Shown piece by piece: positions 50,437-59,317 of a DNA stretch of 64,000 bases (its first letter is position 1; every line of letters starts with the position of its first letter). The position numbers were made by a program, and so were the translations under genes. Location of the stretch: the NCBI RefSeq assembly GCF_022346605.1, contig NZ_JAKRNT010000010.1, positions 124,001 through 188,000 of the forward strand. Reading direction: 5' to 3'. This DNA comes from Sporosarcina sp. ACRSL (GTDB lineage: Bacteria > Bacillota > Bacilli > Bacillales_A > Planococcaceae). The notes beneath the pieces were generated by a model, which searched no databases, had not been told where the DNA came from, and saw nothing but the letters and a program-made list of their open reading frames with translations.

Positions 50437-51699
50437 TCATTCTTTCCCTAATTGGATTGCTTTCTTAATGTCTTTCAATGAACGGGACGGGCCGTACATG
50501 AGGACGCCGCCACGGTACACACGTGCTCCGAACCATCCTAGGATGATAATTGTCAACAGCGTAATGGCGATTGACAACAACGGTTCCCACATCGGCAAAT
50601 CGAGCATGCCTACCCGCAAAAACATGACGAGCGGTGTGAAGAACGGGAAGAACGATGCATAGGTCACGTAACCAAGTTCAGGATTGCTTAAGCCCGTAGC
50701 AGAGATAATGAAAGCAATAACGATCAGCATGGACATCGGCATGATCATTTGCTGGACGTCTTCCGCCCTGCTGACAAGTGAACCTAGTAATGCAGCAAGA
50801 GTCGCATATAAGAAATAACCGAGCAGGAAGAACACAGCTGCGTATACCAATGTGCTAATACTAACATCTTTCATGCTGAAGAAATCTGACATACCGCCAG
50901 GCACTTCCGTCGCAGACGTTTTCAAGGCGATATAGCCCGCAACTCCGTAAATGATAATTTGGACGATCCCTAATAATCCGATCCCTAGCACCTTTGCAAA
51001 CATATGCTTTACAGGCGATACGCTCGAAATGAGGATTTCCATGACCCTCGAAGATTTTTCATTCGCCACATCCATCGCAATCATGCTTGAATACATGATG
51101 ACTGCTAGATAAATGACAAACATGAGGATATAGACGAGGACCCTCGCCTGACCGAGCTCCTCTTCTGATTTTGCAGAAGGGGATACATTTTTCTGTTCAA
51201 ACTGAATCGGTGTAAATAATGTTTGCAATTGCGTACCCGTTAAGGAAAGCTCTTCCGCTTTCATTTCCGTCTGAATTGACTGCAATGCATCCTGTATGCG
51301 CATTGGCAAGAAAAAGTCCATCATGCTCATCGTCGTATAATTCGCATGGATGATTCCTTGTTCATCAATCGAAAGGGTTAGAAATGAATCAATTTCTCCA
51401 GTCGACACTTTCTCGTGTAGAATGGTCTCCGTTTCATCCGCCGGTTCGAGAACGATATCCTCGTCTCCTGTTGCAAACTCGGCTTGCAGTCTGTCAATAA
51501 GTATGCCGCTCGTATCGACGACTTGAAGGAGGTTTTCCGATTTCCCCGTACCGGTCACATCTTGAACAGTATCAATAATTTTCGATATGTTCGCCAGTAA
51601 GAAGATGGCAGCAACCATAATGACAGTTGTAATCGTGAAAGATTTCGCTTTCGCCTTCGACGTAAACGCCTGTTTAAAGATAATCCAAAACTCACGCAT
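50437..51699 (-). CDS. yhaP: ABC-2 exporter permease (YhaP/NatB-like)
   Basis: 420-residue membrane protein. One N-terminal helix (about 25-42), an extracytoplasmic domain of about 130 residues, then five or six helices, the layout of NatB. ATG overlaps the ATPase stop by eight bases (ATGCGTGA), and a longer upstream frame merely reads through the ATPase gene. Family members export sodium or antibiotics; the substrate here is unknown. Confidence 0.92.
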   Translation of the reverse strand: MREFWIIFKQAFTSKAKAKSFTITTVIMVAAIFLLANISKIIDTVQDVTGTGKSENLLQVVDTSGILIDRLQAEFATGDEDIVLEPADETETILHEKVSTGEIDSFLTLSIDEQGIIHANYTTMSMMDFFLPMRIQDALQSIQTEMKAEELSLTGTQLQTLFTPIQFEQKNVSPSAKSEEELGQARVLVYILMFVIYLAVIMYSSMIAMDVANEKSSRVMEILISSVSPVKHMFAKVLGIGLLGIVQIIIYGVAGYIALKTSATEVPGGMSDFFSMKDVSISTLVYAAVFFLLGYFLYATLAALLGSLVSRAEDVQQMIMPMSMLIVIAFIISATGLSNPELGYVTYASFFPFFTPLVMFLRVGMLDLPMWEPLLSIAITLLTIIILGWFGARVYRGGVLMYGPSRSLKDIKKAIQLGKE

Positions 51700-52591
51700 A
51701 CTCTTTCCCCACCTTTGCGATGAAAATGTCTTGCAAGGAAGGCTCTTCGATCTCAAAGTGGCGGATCGGTCCCGCTTGCAATGCAGCTGCCAATAAATCG
51801 TTCGCGACTTTTTCCTCTTCGATTTGGAAGATTGCCCCTTCGACGGAATGCGAGACGGAAAGGACGCCGTGAATATTGTCGAGCGCATGTAAATCATGAT
51901 CGGAACGAATCCGTACATTTTGCCTGCCGAAGGATCGTTTCACATCCCGCAGAGACCCGCTCACGATTTGCTTGCCGTGATGGATGATGCTGAGCTGTTC
52001 ACATAATTCTTCGACATGATCCATCCGATGGCTTGAGAAGAGGATCGTTGCGCCGTTATTCCTGAAATCGATGATCGCTTTTTTCAACATTTCCACATTC
52101 ACCGGATCGAGGCCTGAGAACGGTTCGTCGAGAATAAGCAACTTCGGGTCATGCATGAGTGCTGCGATGACTTGAATCTTCTGCTGATTCCCTTTCGACA
52201 GCTCCTCCACTTTTTTGTTCTTGTTTTGAGACACTTCGAAACGGTCCAGCCAATAATCGATTGCCTTCTTTGCTTCAGCTTTATTCATCCCTCTTAATTC
52301 ACCAAGAAAAACGAGTTGTTCGTCTACTTTCATCTTCGGATAAAGGCCCCGTTCTTCCGGCAAGTAGCCGATTTCGGGGCTTGTTGCGTACGATATCGTT
52401 TTATCATTCCAAGTGATATGTCCTTCATTTGCATTTAATAATCCTAAAATCATTCGAAACGTAGTCGTCTTCCCCGCACCGTTCGCACCGAGGAATCCGT
52501 ACATGGAGCCTTTTTCTACCGTCAGATTCAATTGATTGACTGCGGTGAAAGTTCCGAACCGCTTCGTTACGTTTTCAAGTTGCAATGACAT
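51692..52591 (-). CDS. yhaQ: ABC exporter ATPase (YhaQ/NatA-like)
   Basis: 299-residue ATPase with Walker A GANGAGKTT, signature ELSKGNQQKIQVI, Walker B LLILDEPFSGLDP, H-loop FSSHRMDHVEE. The C-terminal extension (about 215-299) fits the NatA/YhaQ group. Cotranscribed with the permease. Preceded by the XRE cassette on the same strand. Confidence 0.94.
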   Translation of the reverse strand: MSLQLENVTKRFGTFTAVNQLNLTVEKGSMYGFLGANGAGKTTTFRMILGLLNANEGHITWNDKTISYATSPEIGYLPEERGLYPKMKVDEQLVFLGELRGMNKAEAKKAIDYWLDRFEVSQNKNKKVEELSKGNQQKIQVIAALMHDPKLLILDEPFSGLDPVNVEMLKKAIIDFRNNGATILFSSHRMDHVEELCEQLSIIHHGKQIVSGSLRDVKRSFGRQNVRIRSDHDLHALDNIHGVLSVSHSVEGAIFQIEEEKVANDLLAAALQAGPIRHFEIEEPSLQDIFIAKVGKEYA

Positions 52592-52653
52592 TGTTTTTCT
52601 CCTTCCCTTTTCAAGCTTTTTTCTATTACGTGTTTACTAGGAGGATAGTTTCA

Positions 52654-52956
52654 TCAGAGACGTTTATTTAAAAATAGAACAGCAATACCATATGAAACGA
52701 GCATCACTCCATATGCAGAGGCCAATAGTATAAATGCGAGCTTCGGTCCTTCAACAATCAAAGACCCTAACCACATAATCAATAGAACAATAAGTGTTAG
52801 TGTCCAAGACAATGTTCTCGCTTTCGTATGGATCTCTTGGTATCTTTCATCAAAGCGTCGTTCCTTGCGTCCTTTCCTAAAATAGAGGAATGCTATAAAT
52901 AATACGAGACCGGCTCCCGTAATAAAACCCGCTAAGCCTTCTACCGATAAATCCAT
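52654..52956 (-). CDS. Small membrane protein, DUF2178-like, paralogue 1
   Basis: 100 residues, four hydrophobic helices in two pairs separated by a cytoplasmic loop with RKERRFDERYQEIHTKARTLSW. The loop motif (DERY..IH..AR..SW) recurs in the upstream neighbour, so the two are tandem paralogues. Such proteins commonly follow an XRE regulator gene, as here. Function unknown. Confidence 0.75.
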   Translation of the reverse strand: MDLSVEGLAGFITGAGLVLFIAFLYFRKGRKERRFDERYQEIHTKARTLSWTLTLIVLLIMWLGSLIVEGPKLAFILLASAYGVMLVSYGIAVLFLNKRL

Positions 52957-52975
52957 CGTCTTCCCCCCTTTCTAC

Positions 52976-53287
52976 TTAATAATCCTTGTTAGCAATCGCC
53001 GTACCTATTGCCCAAGAAAGCATATGAATGACCCACAGCGCGGTCATAATAAAGAATGCTAATTTCGGTCCTTCAATAATTATGACAATGGCCCAAGCAA
53101 CTAAAATGGCAACCGTCATTACCATCCAGGAAATCGAGCGGGCATGCCGGTGAATGGCTGTATAGCGTTCGTCATAAATACGCTCTTTCTTCGCTTTTCT
53201 ATGAACAAAGAAATAAACGACACCCGCGATTGCAAGCCCTAAAGGCAAACCTGCCATGAAAGTCCATATATTAAATCCTTCGTACAT
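52976..53287 (-). CDS. Small membrane protein, DUF2178-like, paralogue 2
   Basis: 103 residues, about four helices, with the loop KKERIYDERYTAIHRHARSISW that matches its downstream paralogue. ATG at MYEGFNIW; the stop of the XRE regulator lies within four bases (the frames touch). Tandem duplication of a membrane protein gene under one regulator. Function unknown. Confidence 0.75.
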   Translation of the reverse strand: MYEGFNIWTFMAGLPLGLAIAGVVYFFVHRKAKKERIYDERYTAIHRHARSISWMVMTVAILVAWAIVIIIEGPKLAFFIMTALWVIHMLSWAIGTAIANKDY

Positions 53288-53289
53288 TC

Positions 53290-53478
53290 TCACTCCTCCT
53301 CCGGTATAAAAATATCCTCAATACGACAATTGAATAATTTTGCGATTTTAAATGCTAAGATAAGCGAGGGATTATACCTTCCCTTTTCAAGGGAGATGAT
53401 TGTTTGCCGGGATACTTCCAACTTTTCCGCAAGATCATCTTGTGTCAGCCCCATTTCTGTACGCTTTTCCTTGATCAA
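53290..53478 (-). CDS. XRE-family transcriptional regulator (YozG-like)
   Basis: 62-residue HTH regulator: KEKRTEMGLTQDDLAEKLEVSRQTIISLEKGRYNPSLILAFKIAKLFN is a full Cro/C1 helix-turn-helix with a short tail. I give the TTG start, but it is 16 bases from GGGGGAG; a CTG three codons upstream (53487) has ideal seven-base spacing and adds the residues NNL usual in this family. Heads the two membrane-protein genes. Probably autoregulated through the palindromes at 53510-53569. Confidence 0.88.
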   Translation of the reverse strand: MIKEKRTEMGLTQDDLAEKLEVSRQTIISLEKGRYNPSLILAFKIAKLFNCRIEDIFIPEEE

Positions 53479-53509
53479 GTTATTCAGTTACATGCTCCCC
53501 CTTTCATTT

Positions 53510-53569
53510 GTAAAGGTTGCTTTACGTAAAGCTTACTTTACTATATGCAGGATGTCAAGTAACCTTTAC
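53510..53569. promoter_or_regulatory. Triple palindromic operator of the XRE cassette
   Basis: Three 16-bp near-palindromes of the form GTAAAG-N4-CTTTAC: 53510-53525, 53526-53541 (adjacent, 16 apart) and 53554-53569 (last arm CTTGAC). The minus-strand -35 TTGACA (53553-53558) lies within the third, and the putative -10 region lies in the second. Confidence 0.7.
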
Positions 53570-53646
53570 AAATAATTTTTCGGCCATTTAATGAATGGCT
53601 ATTCATTATTCTGAATTCGTAGTATAATGAAGAAAAGCACGGAAGG

Positions 53647-53841
53647 ATGAGCAGCTTGAAAACTTATAAATTGACTGCATATGAACAGACAGGCAAGTTG
53701 ATAACTGAAGAAACGTTTACAGCCGAATCGGATGAAATGGCGAAAGAAAAAGGCCATGCGTTGCTCGAAGAAAAAAATCTTCTGGAGCAAACACATCGCC
53801 TTGCTTCGCCTACAGGGAAACTATTGTTGTTTCATGTTTGA
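53647..53841 (+). CDS. YhzD-like small protein
   Basis: 64 residues, soluble, with KLTAYEQTGKLITEETFTAESDEMAKEKGHALLEEKNLLEQTHRLASPTGKLLLFH. It resembles small YhzD proteins of Bacillales, located in the yha/yhe region. No catalytic residues and function unknown. Ribosome site GGAAGGATGAG upstream; start ATG at MSSLKTYK. Confidence 0.7.
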   Translation: MSSLKTYKLTAYEQTGKLITEETFTAESDEMAKEKGHALLEEKNLLEQTHRLASPTGKLLLFHV

Positions 53842-53907
53842 TAATTTGGCTTCCATCATGAGGCTATGATATCGTAAGATGACAGCTACTGTATGGAGGT
53901 GCCTCAC

Positions 53908-54330
53908 TTGAATATTGCACTCATTGCCCATGATCAGAAAAAAGAAGAAATGGTGAATTTCACAATTGCGTACAAACATGTTTTGTCAGAATCCGAACTA
54001 TATGCAACGGGGACGACCGGAACACGGATTATGAACGAGACAGGACTACACGTTAACCGTATGATGTCCGGACCTTTAGGAGGGGACCAGCAGATCGGTG
54101 CGATGGTCGCAACTGGACAGTTGGATTTAATCATATTTTTTCGCGACCCATTGACCGCCCAGCCCCACGAACCTGACGTCAGTGCATTATTGCGACTTTG
54201 TGATGTATATGGAATACCGCTAGCGACAAATATCGCAACTGCAGAGTTGTTGATCAAATCGATCGAAAAAGGCTTTTTCTCATGGCGGGATACGGCCGAA
54301 AAGTACAAATCAAAAGAACTTAATCCATAA
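53908..54330 (+). CDS. mgsA: Methylglyoxal synthase
   Basis: 140-residue enzyme that turns dihydroxyacetone phosphate into methylglyoxal, a bypass when phosphate is short. Conserved: [37 protein letters not shown] with catalytic Asp, [25 protein letters not shown] and NIATAE. TTG start eight bases after GGAGG. In B. subtilis Crh inhibits this enzyme; crh is at 18.2 kb. The coding end overlaps a bidirectional terminator. Confidence 0.96.
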   Translation: MNIALIAHDQKKEEMVNFTIAYKHVLSESELYATGTTGTRIMNETGLHVNRMMSGPLGGDQQIGAMVATGQLDLIIFFRDPLTAQPHEPDVSALLRLCDVYGIPLATNIATAELLIKSIEKGFFSWRDTAEKYKSKELNP

Positions 54331-54342
54331 AGGATTAAGTTC
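54316..54342. terminator. Bidirectional terminator between mgsA and the STAS gene
   Basis: Perfect 11-bp stem GAACTTAATCC with a five-base loop; the mgsA stop lies within it. T-rich on one side and A-rich on the other. Confidence 0.85.
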
Positions 54343-54343
54343 T

Positions 54344-55150
54344 TTAATTTTTAAAATAAATACTCAATGCTTGTTGGAGTGTTCCGACCATTTGCGTATC
54401 TTTATCGAATTCTACGCCGAAGCGTACCATGCTCCGGACGACATCCGGTCGTAACCCTGAAATGGCAGTCGTGCATCCCATTAAGGCAACACCGTCAATG
54501 ATCTTCTTTAACTGATCGATCACTTCCGCCTCCATGACCGCTATTCCTGAGAGGTCCATGATCAATGTTTCTGTATGCAATCTTCCAACTTCCATCAGCA
54601 CCTTCTCTTCCATCACTTTCGACCTGAAATAATCGATGGAACCGATTACAGGAAGAATACAAACAGTAGACGTAATCGGGATGATCGGAACAGATAGATT
54701 TTCAACCAATTGCCTTTGAGCCTTCAACAGTTCATCCTTGTAAGCGGAGTAACTAATGAAAAAAGCGTTCAGAAACTGATCGAGCGAACTATTAATCTGT
54801 CTTTCTAACTGAAAAAAGTCGATTTCCATCTTATTTTCGTCGATAAATCGTTGAACGAACGTCCAAACTGTCCTCCGGATCGCTTGCACCCACTCTAATT
54901 TAAACGATAGTGTCAATGAATGAGTTGCCCAAGCAATTCCTTCTCCTTTGGCGAATTGCTGAAGTTCTTCCAATTTAGATTCCATCGTATACCCGACAAG
55001 TTTATGTGCATTGTTAATTAAGTCAATATTTCCGACTTCAAGGATTGTATTGATTTTCTCCCTTACAGTAGCAGCTTCTTGCAATAATTCATTTTCGAAA
55101 CTCTCCCCGTTTTCTTCAATGAATCGAATCACTTCGCTATTGAAAGTCAT
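54344..55150 (-). CDS. RsbR-type STAS-domain protein (stressosome-like)
   Basis: 268-residue protein: N-terminal non-haem globin-like helical domain (about 1-150) and C-terminal STAS domain (about 155-262: VSIPIIPITSTVCILPVIGSIDYFRS-like start and LRPDVVRSMVRFGVEFD end). Matches the size and layout of RsbR co-antagonists of the stressosome. The positions equivalent to the two phospho-threonines of RsbR appear altered (see findings). ATG eight bases after GGAGG. No RsbS/RsbT neighbours, so it is an orphan. Confidence 0.85.
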   Translation of the reverse strand: MTFNSEVIRFIEENGESFENELLQEAATVREKINTILEVGNIDLINNAHKLVGYTMESKLEELQQFAKGEGIAWATHSLTLSFKLEWVQAIRRTVWTFVQRFIDENKMEIDFFQLERQINSSLDQFLNAFFISYSAYKDELLKAQRQLVENLSVPIIPITSTVCILPVIGSIDYFRSKVMEEKVLMEVGRLHTETLIMDLSGIAVMEAEVIDQLKKIIDGVALMGCTTAISGLRPDVVRSMVRFGVEFDKDTQMVGTLQQALSIYFKN

Positions 55151-55196
55151 AAGTTTCCTCCGTTGAAATCCCATTTAAAAACAGCTAGACTTGTAA

Positions 55197-55976
55197 TTAT
55201 TCTCCTATAAATACAGGTTTTCGTTTTTCTACGAATGCTTTAATTCCTTCTAAATGATCTTTTGTTTTGCGCATGGCGACTTGCTGCTCGCTCTCCATAT
55301 GAAGCACGTTCTCCAATTCAGCCAACTTTTGCTCATGCAAGATCTTCTTGGAGGCAAGCATGGCTGCGATTGGAGCCGACAAAAACTGTTGAGCAAGTGC
55401 TTCGGATGCTTGACGAACACTTCCATCTGGAACAACTTGGTCGACGAGCCCCTTCTCTTTAGCGACTTCTGCTTTCATCAATTCTCCAGACCAAATAAGC
55501 TGCTTCGCTTGCGGCACGCCGATTCGTTCTTTTAGGAAGAAATGGCCGGCACCATCAGGCACAAGCCCGATTCCGATGAAATTCATTGCAAGTTTACTAT
55601 TCTCTTCAGCAATAATAACATCGCAGCCAAGCGCCATACTGAAGCCAAGCCCTGCTGCTGCGCCGTGGATTGCCGCTATCGTAATTTGAGGCAGTCCATA
55701 TAATGCTTTTGCTAAACGTGATACATCGACCATCACTTTCCCGATATCCATCGGTGAGTCAGGATCGATCATCTTCTTAATGTCGCCTCCAGCTGAAAAT
55801 GCTTTTCCTTCCCCTTGAATAATTAACACTTGGACATCTTGATTGGATTTCAATGATTCGAAAGCATCTCCCAGTTCCTTCATCATCGTATCGTCCATTG
55901 CGTTCATGGATTGCGGCCTATGTAACGTCAACCGGGCAAGCCGGCCTTCCAATGATAGTTTAATAGTTGTGTACAT
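55197..55976 (-). CDS. yhaR: Enoyl-CoA hydratase/isomerase family protein (YhaR-like)
   Basis: 259-residue crotonase-fold protein. Motifs for the CoA-binding and oxyanion loop: GEGKAFSAGGDIKKM and AIHGAAAGLGFSMALGCDVIIAEEN; catalytic Glu positions in the GMVPDGAGHFF region (here GLVPDGAGHFFLKERIG). Acts on an acyl-CoA; substrate unknown. ATG eight bases after GGGG. Two kilobases before hemZ, as in Bacillus (yhaR). Confidence 0.88.
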   Translation of the reverse strand: MYTTIKLSLEGRLARLTLHRPQSMNAMDDTMMKELGDAFESLKSNQDVQVLIIQGEGKAFSAGGDIKKMIDPDSPMDIGKVMVDVSRLAKALYGLPQITIAAIHGAAAGLGFSMALGCDVIIAEENSKLAMNFIGIGLVPDGAGHFFLKERIGVPQAKQLIWSGELMKAEVAKEKGLVDQVVPDGSVRQASEALAQQFLSAPIAAMLASKKILHEQKLAELENVLHMESEQQVAMRKTKDHLEGIKAFVEKRKPVFIGE

Positions 55977-56052
55977 ACTATCCACCCCTTCATTATTGAA
56001 TTGCCATTCACCCCTCCCTATTCGATAACCATCTCCATATACCCTTTTTATT

Positions 56053-56090
56053 CAAAAAAATAACCTTAACACTAGAAAATGTGCTAAGGT
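56053..56090 (-). terminator. hemZ terminator
   Basis: ACCTTAGCAC/GTGTTAAGGT hairpin and TATTTTTTT tail, just after the hemZ stop. Confidence 0.8.
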
Positions 56091-56100
56091 CGAACTTGCA

Positions 56101-57609
56101 TTATTCTACTACGACCGCATCTGGAAAAATTCTTTCAAGATGCTCGATCTTCTTGTCTATATACTCCTCGAATGTAAGGATGTAAGCGGCGGGATCTTTC
56201 GGATTCTGGAATTGCGTGATTTTGCCTGTCGTGGGATCCATGAATTTACTTGAAGCGCCGCAACCGATTCCAATGATCGTTTGCACTTCCTCCATGATAA
56301 TAATATTGTATAAGCTCTCTTCACCTGGCTTCGCATATCCAACATTCTCCAAGTTGCCTAGAATATTTTTTTGGCGATATAAGTAATACGGAACATAACC
56401 ATTTTCCTTCGTCCATTGCTCACCCATCTGCATCATCTGCTCTACAGTTTCCCTATCAGCCACTTTATACTTCTCTTTGTTCCTCGTCATTTCGGAGGCA
56501 CGCTTGAACGATAGTGTATGGACTGTCAACGACTCCGGCTGCATCTTCTCTGTTTCGTCGAGAGAATGGCGGAATTCATCCAGCCCTTCATTCGGCAAAC
56601 CGATGATGAGATCCATATTGATGTTTTTCATCCCCATGTTTCGGGATAGCCAGAACTTATCAATCGTTTCTTGAACGGAATGATGCCTACCGATCGCTTT
56701 TAACGTTTCATCCGTATACGACTGAGGGTTCACGCTAATCCGGTCAATTCCCCATTTTTTCAGGACATCGATTTTGGCAGGTGTGATCGTATCGGGACGT
56801 CCTGCTTCGACGGTCACTTCCCTCACTTCTTTCATATGTGGGAATGAATCATACATCGTCTTATACAGCGCATCCATTTCATCCGCTTCGATGGACGTCG
56901 GGGTCCCTCCGCCAAAATAGATTGTTGTAATTTTGATGTTCCGTTCGGTCAACCACTTTCCAATCTCACGAATTTCTTCATGCAACCCGTCTAGAAATGA
57001 TTCAACTCGGCCGTTTTTACGATGGATGGCGTAAGCCGGGAATGTGCAGTACGCACATTTTGTCGGACAGAACGGAATGCCGATATAGATGCTGACATCG
57101 TTTTGAAGCTGATGCAGATCCGGGATTGCCTTTAACTGGACTTCTTCAATCGTCGCTAACAGCTCGCTCTTTTCTTCGAAAATCCGATGTTTTTCCATTA
57201 ATAAACGCTTTGCCTCTTCAACGCTATGTCCTTGCTGACGGTATTTATGGAAGAGTTTCATTGGGCGGATACCGGTAAGGATTCCCCAGGATTGTTTCAT
57301 TCCAGTGAGTTGCTCTAGCACTTCGAGGAATACGTGGGAGTAAATCCGTTTCAGTTGACGGGTTTCTGTTTCTGAACTGTCAGTTGTCACTTGTTCAGAA
57401 AAAGTGGCACTGTATTCTTTGCCGTTATACGTCAAATGGGCGTAGCCAGCAATTGTTGAATCGTTTTGATTTATGGATAGGTCGACAAGGATACCTTCTT
57501 CTTCGGTGTCAGTTATGACTTTCGATTGTTCGAAGAAAAGGTTGGCCAAATGGGTGAACATTCGTATCCAATCTTGTTCGAACGTTTTCGTCAGAATTAT
57601 TTTTTGCAT
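56101..57609 (-). CDS. hemZ: Coproporphyrinogen III oxidase-like radical SAM protein HemZ
   Basis: 502-residue radical SAM protein; the [4Fe-4S] motif is CPTKCAYC with GIPFCP upstream, and the SAM motifs VEAGRPDTIT and GLPNEGLDEFR. HemZ of Bacillus performs or assists anaerobic conversion of coproporphyrinogen III; the B. subtilis homologue is disputed as a true oxidase. The chosen ATG (MQKIILTK) is four bases after GAGG-AATCAC; longer frame exists. Terminated just after. Confidence 0.93.
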   Translation of the reverse strand: MQKIILTKTFEQDWIRMFTHLANLFFEQSKVITDTEEEGILVDLSINQNDSTIAGYAHLTYNGKEYSATFSEQVTTDSSETETRQLKRIYSHVFLEVLEQLTGMKQSWGILTGIRPMKLFHKYRQQGHSVEEAKRLLMEKHRIFEEKSELLATIEEVQLKAIPDLHQLQNDVSIYIGIPFCPTKCAYCTFPAYAIHRKNGRVESFLDGLHEEIREIGKWLTERNIKITTIYFGGGTPTSIEADEMDALYKTMYDSFPHMKEVREVTVEAGRPDTITPAKIDVLKKWGIDRISVNPQSYTDETLKAIGRHHSVQETIDKFWLSRNMGMKNINMDLIIGLPNEGLDEFRHSLDETEKMQPESLTVHTLSFKRASEMTRNKEKYKVADRETVEQMMQMGEQWTKENGYVPYYLYRQKNILGNLENVGYAKPGEESLYNIIIMEEVQTIIGIGCGASSKFMDPTTGKITQFQNPKDPAAYILTFEEYIDKKIEHLERIFPDAVVVE

Positions 57610-57651
57610 GTGATTCCTCAACTTTCATTAACAACTATCTGACATAATAAC

Positions 57652-57677
57652 ATAAAAAAACCGGCTGAGCCGGTTTT
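57652..57677 (-). terminator. Terminator of the yheA unit
   Basis: AAAACCGGCT/AGCCGGTTTT, a near-perfect palindrome, with TTTTTTT after it on the minus strand; overlaps the yheA stop. Confidence 0.85.
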
Positions 57678-58026
57678 ATTGCATTGTTTCGTATAAATCT
57701 TGAACAGGTTTCATCAAGACGCGGTTCACTTCTTCAATGAGGCCGCTCAGCTGCATTTCTGCTTGGAGCATTTGCATGATTTTTACATTTTGTTGTGCGA
57801 GTTGTGCTGTTTTTTGTGCATACTCTAACTCTTCATGTGCAATTTCTTCACCTTGCATTTGCTTTTGCTGAAGCGTCATCTGGATTTTACGGAAGCTTTT
57901 AAACAGCTCTACTGCCTGCGCATCTTTCTTTACTTCCTCAATCGCGTTTTTCACTTGGGCAAATTCGTTAGTCTTCCGTAGTGTCGACTCCAATTTGTTC
58001 AAGTCATCATAAATATTCACAGTCAT
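57676..58026 (-). CDS. yheA: YlbF/YmcA family protein (YheA)
   Basis: 116-residue helical protein with the family core EEVKKDAQAVELFKSFRKIQMTLQQKQMQGEEI. Related YlbF, YmcA and YaaT proteins form a complex that influences RNA processing and Spo0A phosphorelay; YheA itself is less studied. Overlap or close linkage to yheB upstream (12 bases). ATG eight bases after GGGGG. Confidence 0.92.
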   Translation of the reverse strand: MTVNIYDDLNKLESTLRKTNEFAQVKNAIEEVKKDAQAVELFKSFRKIQMTLQQKQMQGEEIAHEELEYAQKTAQLAQQNVKIMQMLQAEMQLSGLIEEVNRVLMKPVQDLYETMQ

Positions 58027-58038
58027 CATTTATTCCCC

Positions 58039-59184
58039 CTAGTAGTTTGTAAAATAGACAATGATCCCTTGCACAATCCCAATAAAGCCGCCGATGATTG
58101 CGCCAAGGGCCGTAATCATTTTGAATTCTCGCTTGGAAATGCCAATAACGAGATCTTCCAGGACAGAAACCGGAAAAGAATCTACTTGCTCTTTCACAAT
58201 TTCATCAAGTTTTAACTTTTTTAACGAGAGCTCTAGCTGTTTTTGCGCAAGCTCAAAAGCGAATTCCGTGACTTTTGGCGTCAGATTTTCTGAAGTCCAT
58301 CGGGAACCTGCCGGCCAGTATTCCTGGATTGTTTTATCAAGACGGGTGTCAAGTGCAAGTTCCTTATTAGCATATGCTTTGACGGAAGAGAACAGTCCAT
58401 CCCAATTGAAACTTGCAAGCAGTTCTGCCATCGGCCGTTTTTGCAGCTTCGTAAATTCCGACACGATCAATGAATTCAATAGATTGTATGTGCCTGGTGC
58501 ATGAATGAATTTTAACGCTTCCCGTTGAACCTTCTCGACGAGCGAGTGGGAATCGCCAAATAACATATTCAACATGCCGCCAAACGTCCCTTTCGACTCG
58601 AGGAAATCATTGATCAGTTTCTGGAACATCACTTTCCCCTCATCGGAATCCACGTATTGCTCGGCTCTCTGTAAAACATAATTTATTATTTCAGGTATAT
58701 GTGCTTTTGCCCGCTCTTGCCACTCAATCGGAACAATTTCTTCAATGGTGCCCGAAGTCAATTTCATGCGGGCGTTCATGAGCTGGGTATCGATCAGAGA
58801 ATCAATGGACAGTTCGACTTTTTCTACAAGGCCTTCAGCACCGGCCATGTGGAGCCAATCATGCAATGTTTTGTCCGACTGAAGCACATACTCCTCCAAC
58901 TTGCTTTGAAGGAATTCCTCCACTTTCCTTTCCATTTCCGGCGTAAACAATTTATTGCGCAAAACATCAGGCGTCAATAAATAGTTTGTGACCGTCCTCC
59001 CCAATTGTATGGCAAGGTCATCACGCCGTTTTGGAATCAACCCTGGTGTGAAAGGAAGACGCCAACTGCCGATATATTTTGCTTCATAAGGCCTGAACAA
59101 CATTTTAATCGCCAGATGATTAGTAGCTCCTCCGACCACTGCCCCCACTACAGCCATAAACAAGATCGTCCATATGAGATTCAT
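58039..59184 (-). CDS. yheB: DUF445 membrane protein YheB
   Basis: 381-residue protein with N-terminal membrane helix (about 5-25), a long helical cytoplasmic or wall-facing domain and a C-terminal helix (about 357-378). MLFRPYEAKYIGSWRLPFTPGLIPKRRDDLAIQLGR is the diagnostic DUF445 motif. Probably forms an operon with yheA. Function unknown. Confidence 0.93.
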   Translation of the reverse strand: MNLIWTILFMAVVGAVVGGATNHLAIKMLFRPYEAKYIGSWRLPFTPGLIPKRRDDLAIQLGRTVTNYLLTPDVLRNKLFTPEMERKVEEFLQSKLEEYVLQSDKTLHDWLHMAGAEGLVEKVELSIDSLIDTQLMNARMKLTSGTIEEIVPIEWQERAKAHIPEIINYVLQRAEQYVDSDEGKVMFQKLINDFLESKGTFGGMLNMLFGDSHSLVEKVQREALKFIHAPGTYNLLNSLIVSEFTKLQKRPMAELLASFNWDGLFSSVKAYANKELALDTRLDKTIQEYWPAGSRWTSENLTPKVTEFAFELAQKQLELSLKKLKLDEIVKEQVDSFPVSVLEDLVIGISKREFKMITALGAIIGGFIGIVQGIIVYFTNY

Positions 59185-59317
59185 CGCTTCACCTTATTTC
59201 CAATTCGTTCGGTTTTCATTATAACAGAAGGAGTTCAATTGGAAAAAGCATACGGTGTGTAGAGGTGGTTTTCCGTAGTAGAATTCTCAAACTTTAGAAG
59301 GTCGAAAGTACCAAAAT

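Noticed and set aside
50437..51918. N-terminally extended form of the NatB-like permease
   Set aside because: The additional 73 residues lie within the ATPase gene in another frame; the ATG at 51699 has the usual overlap and begins with a conserved MREFW.
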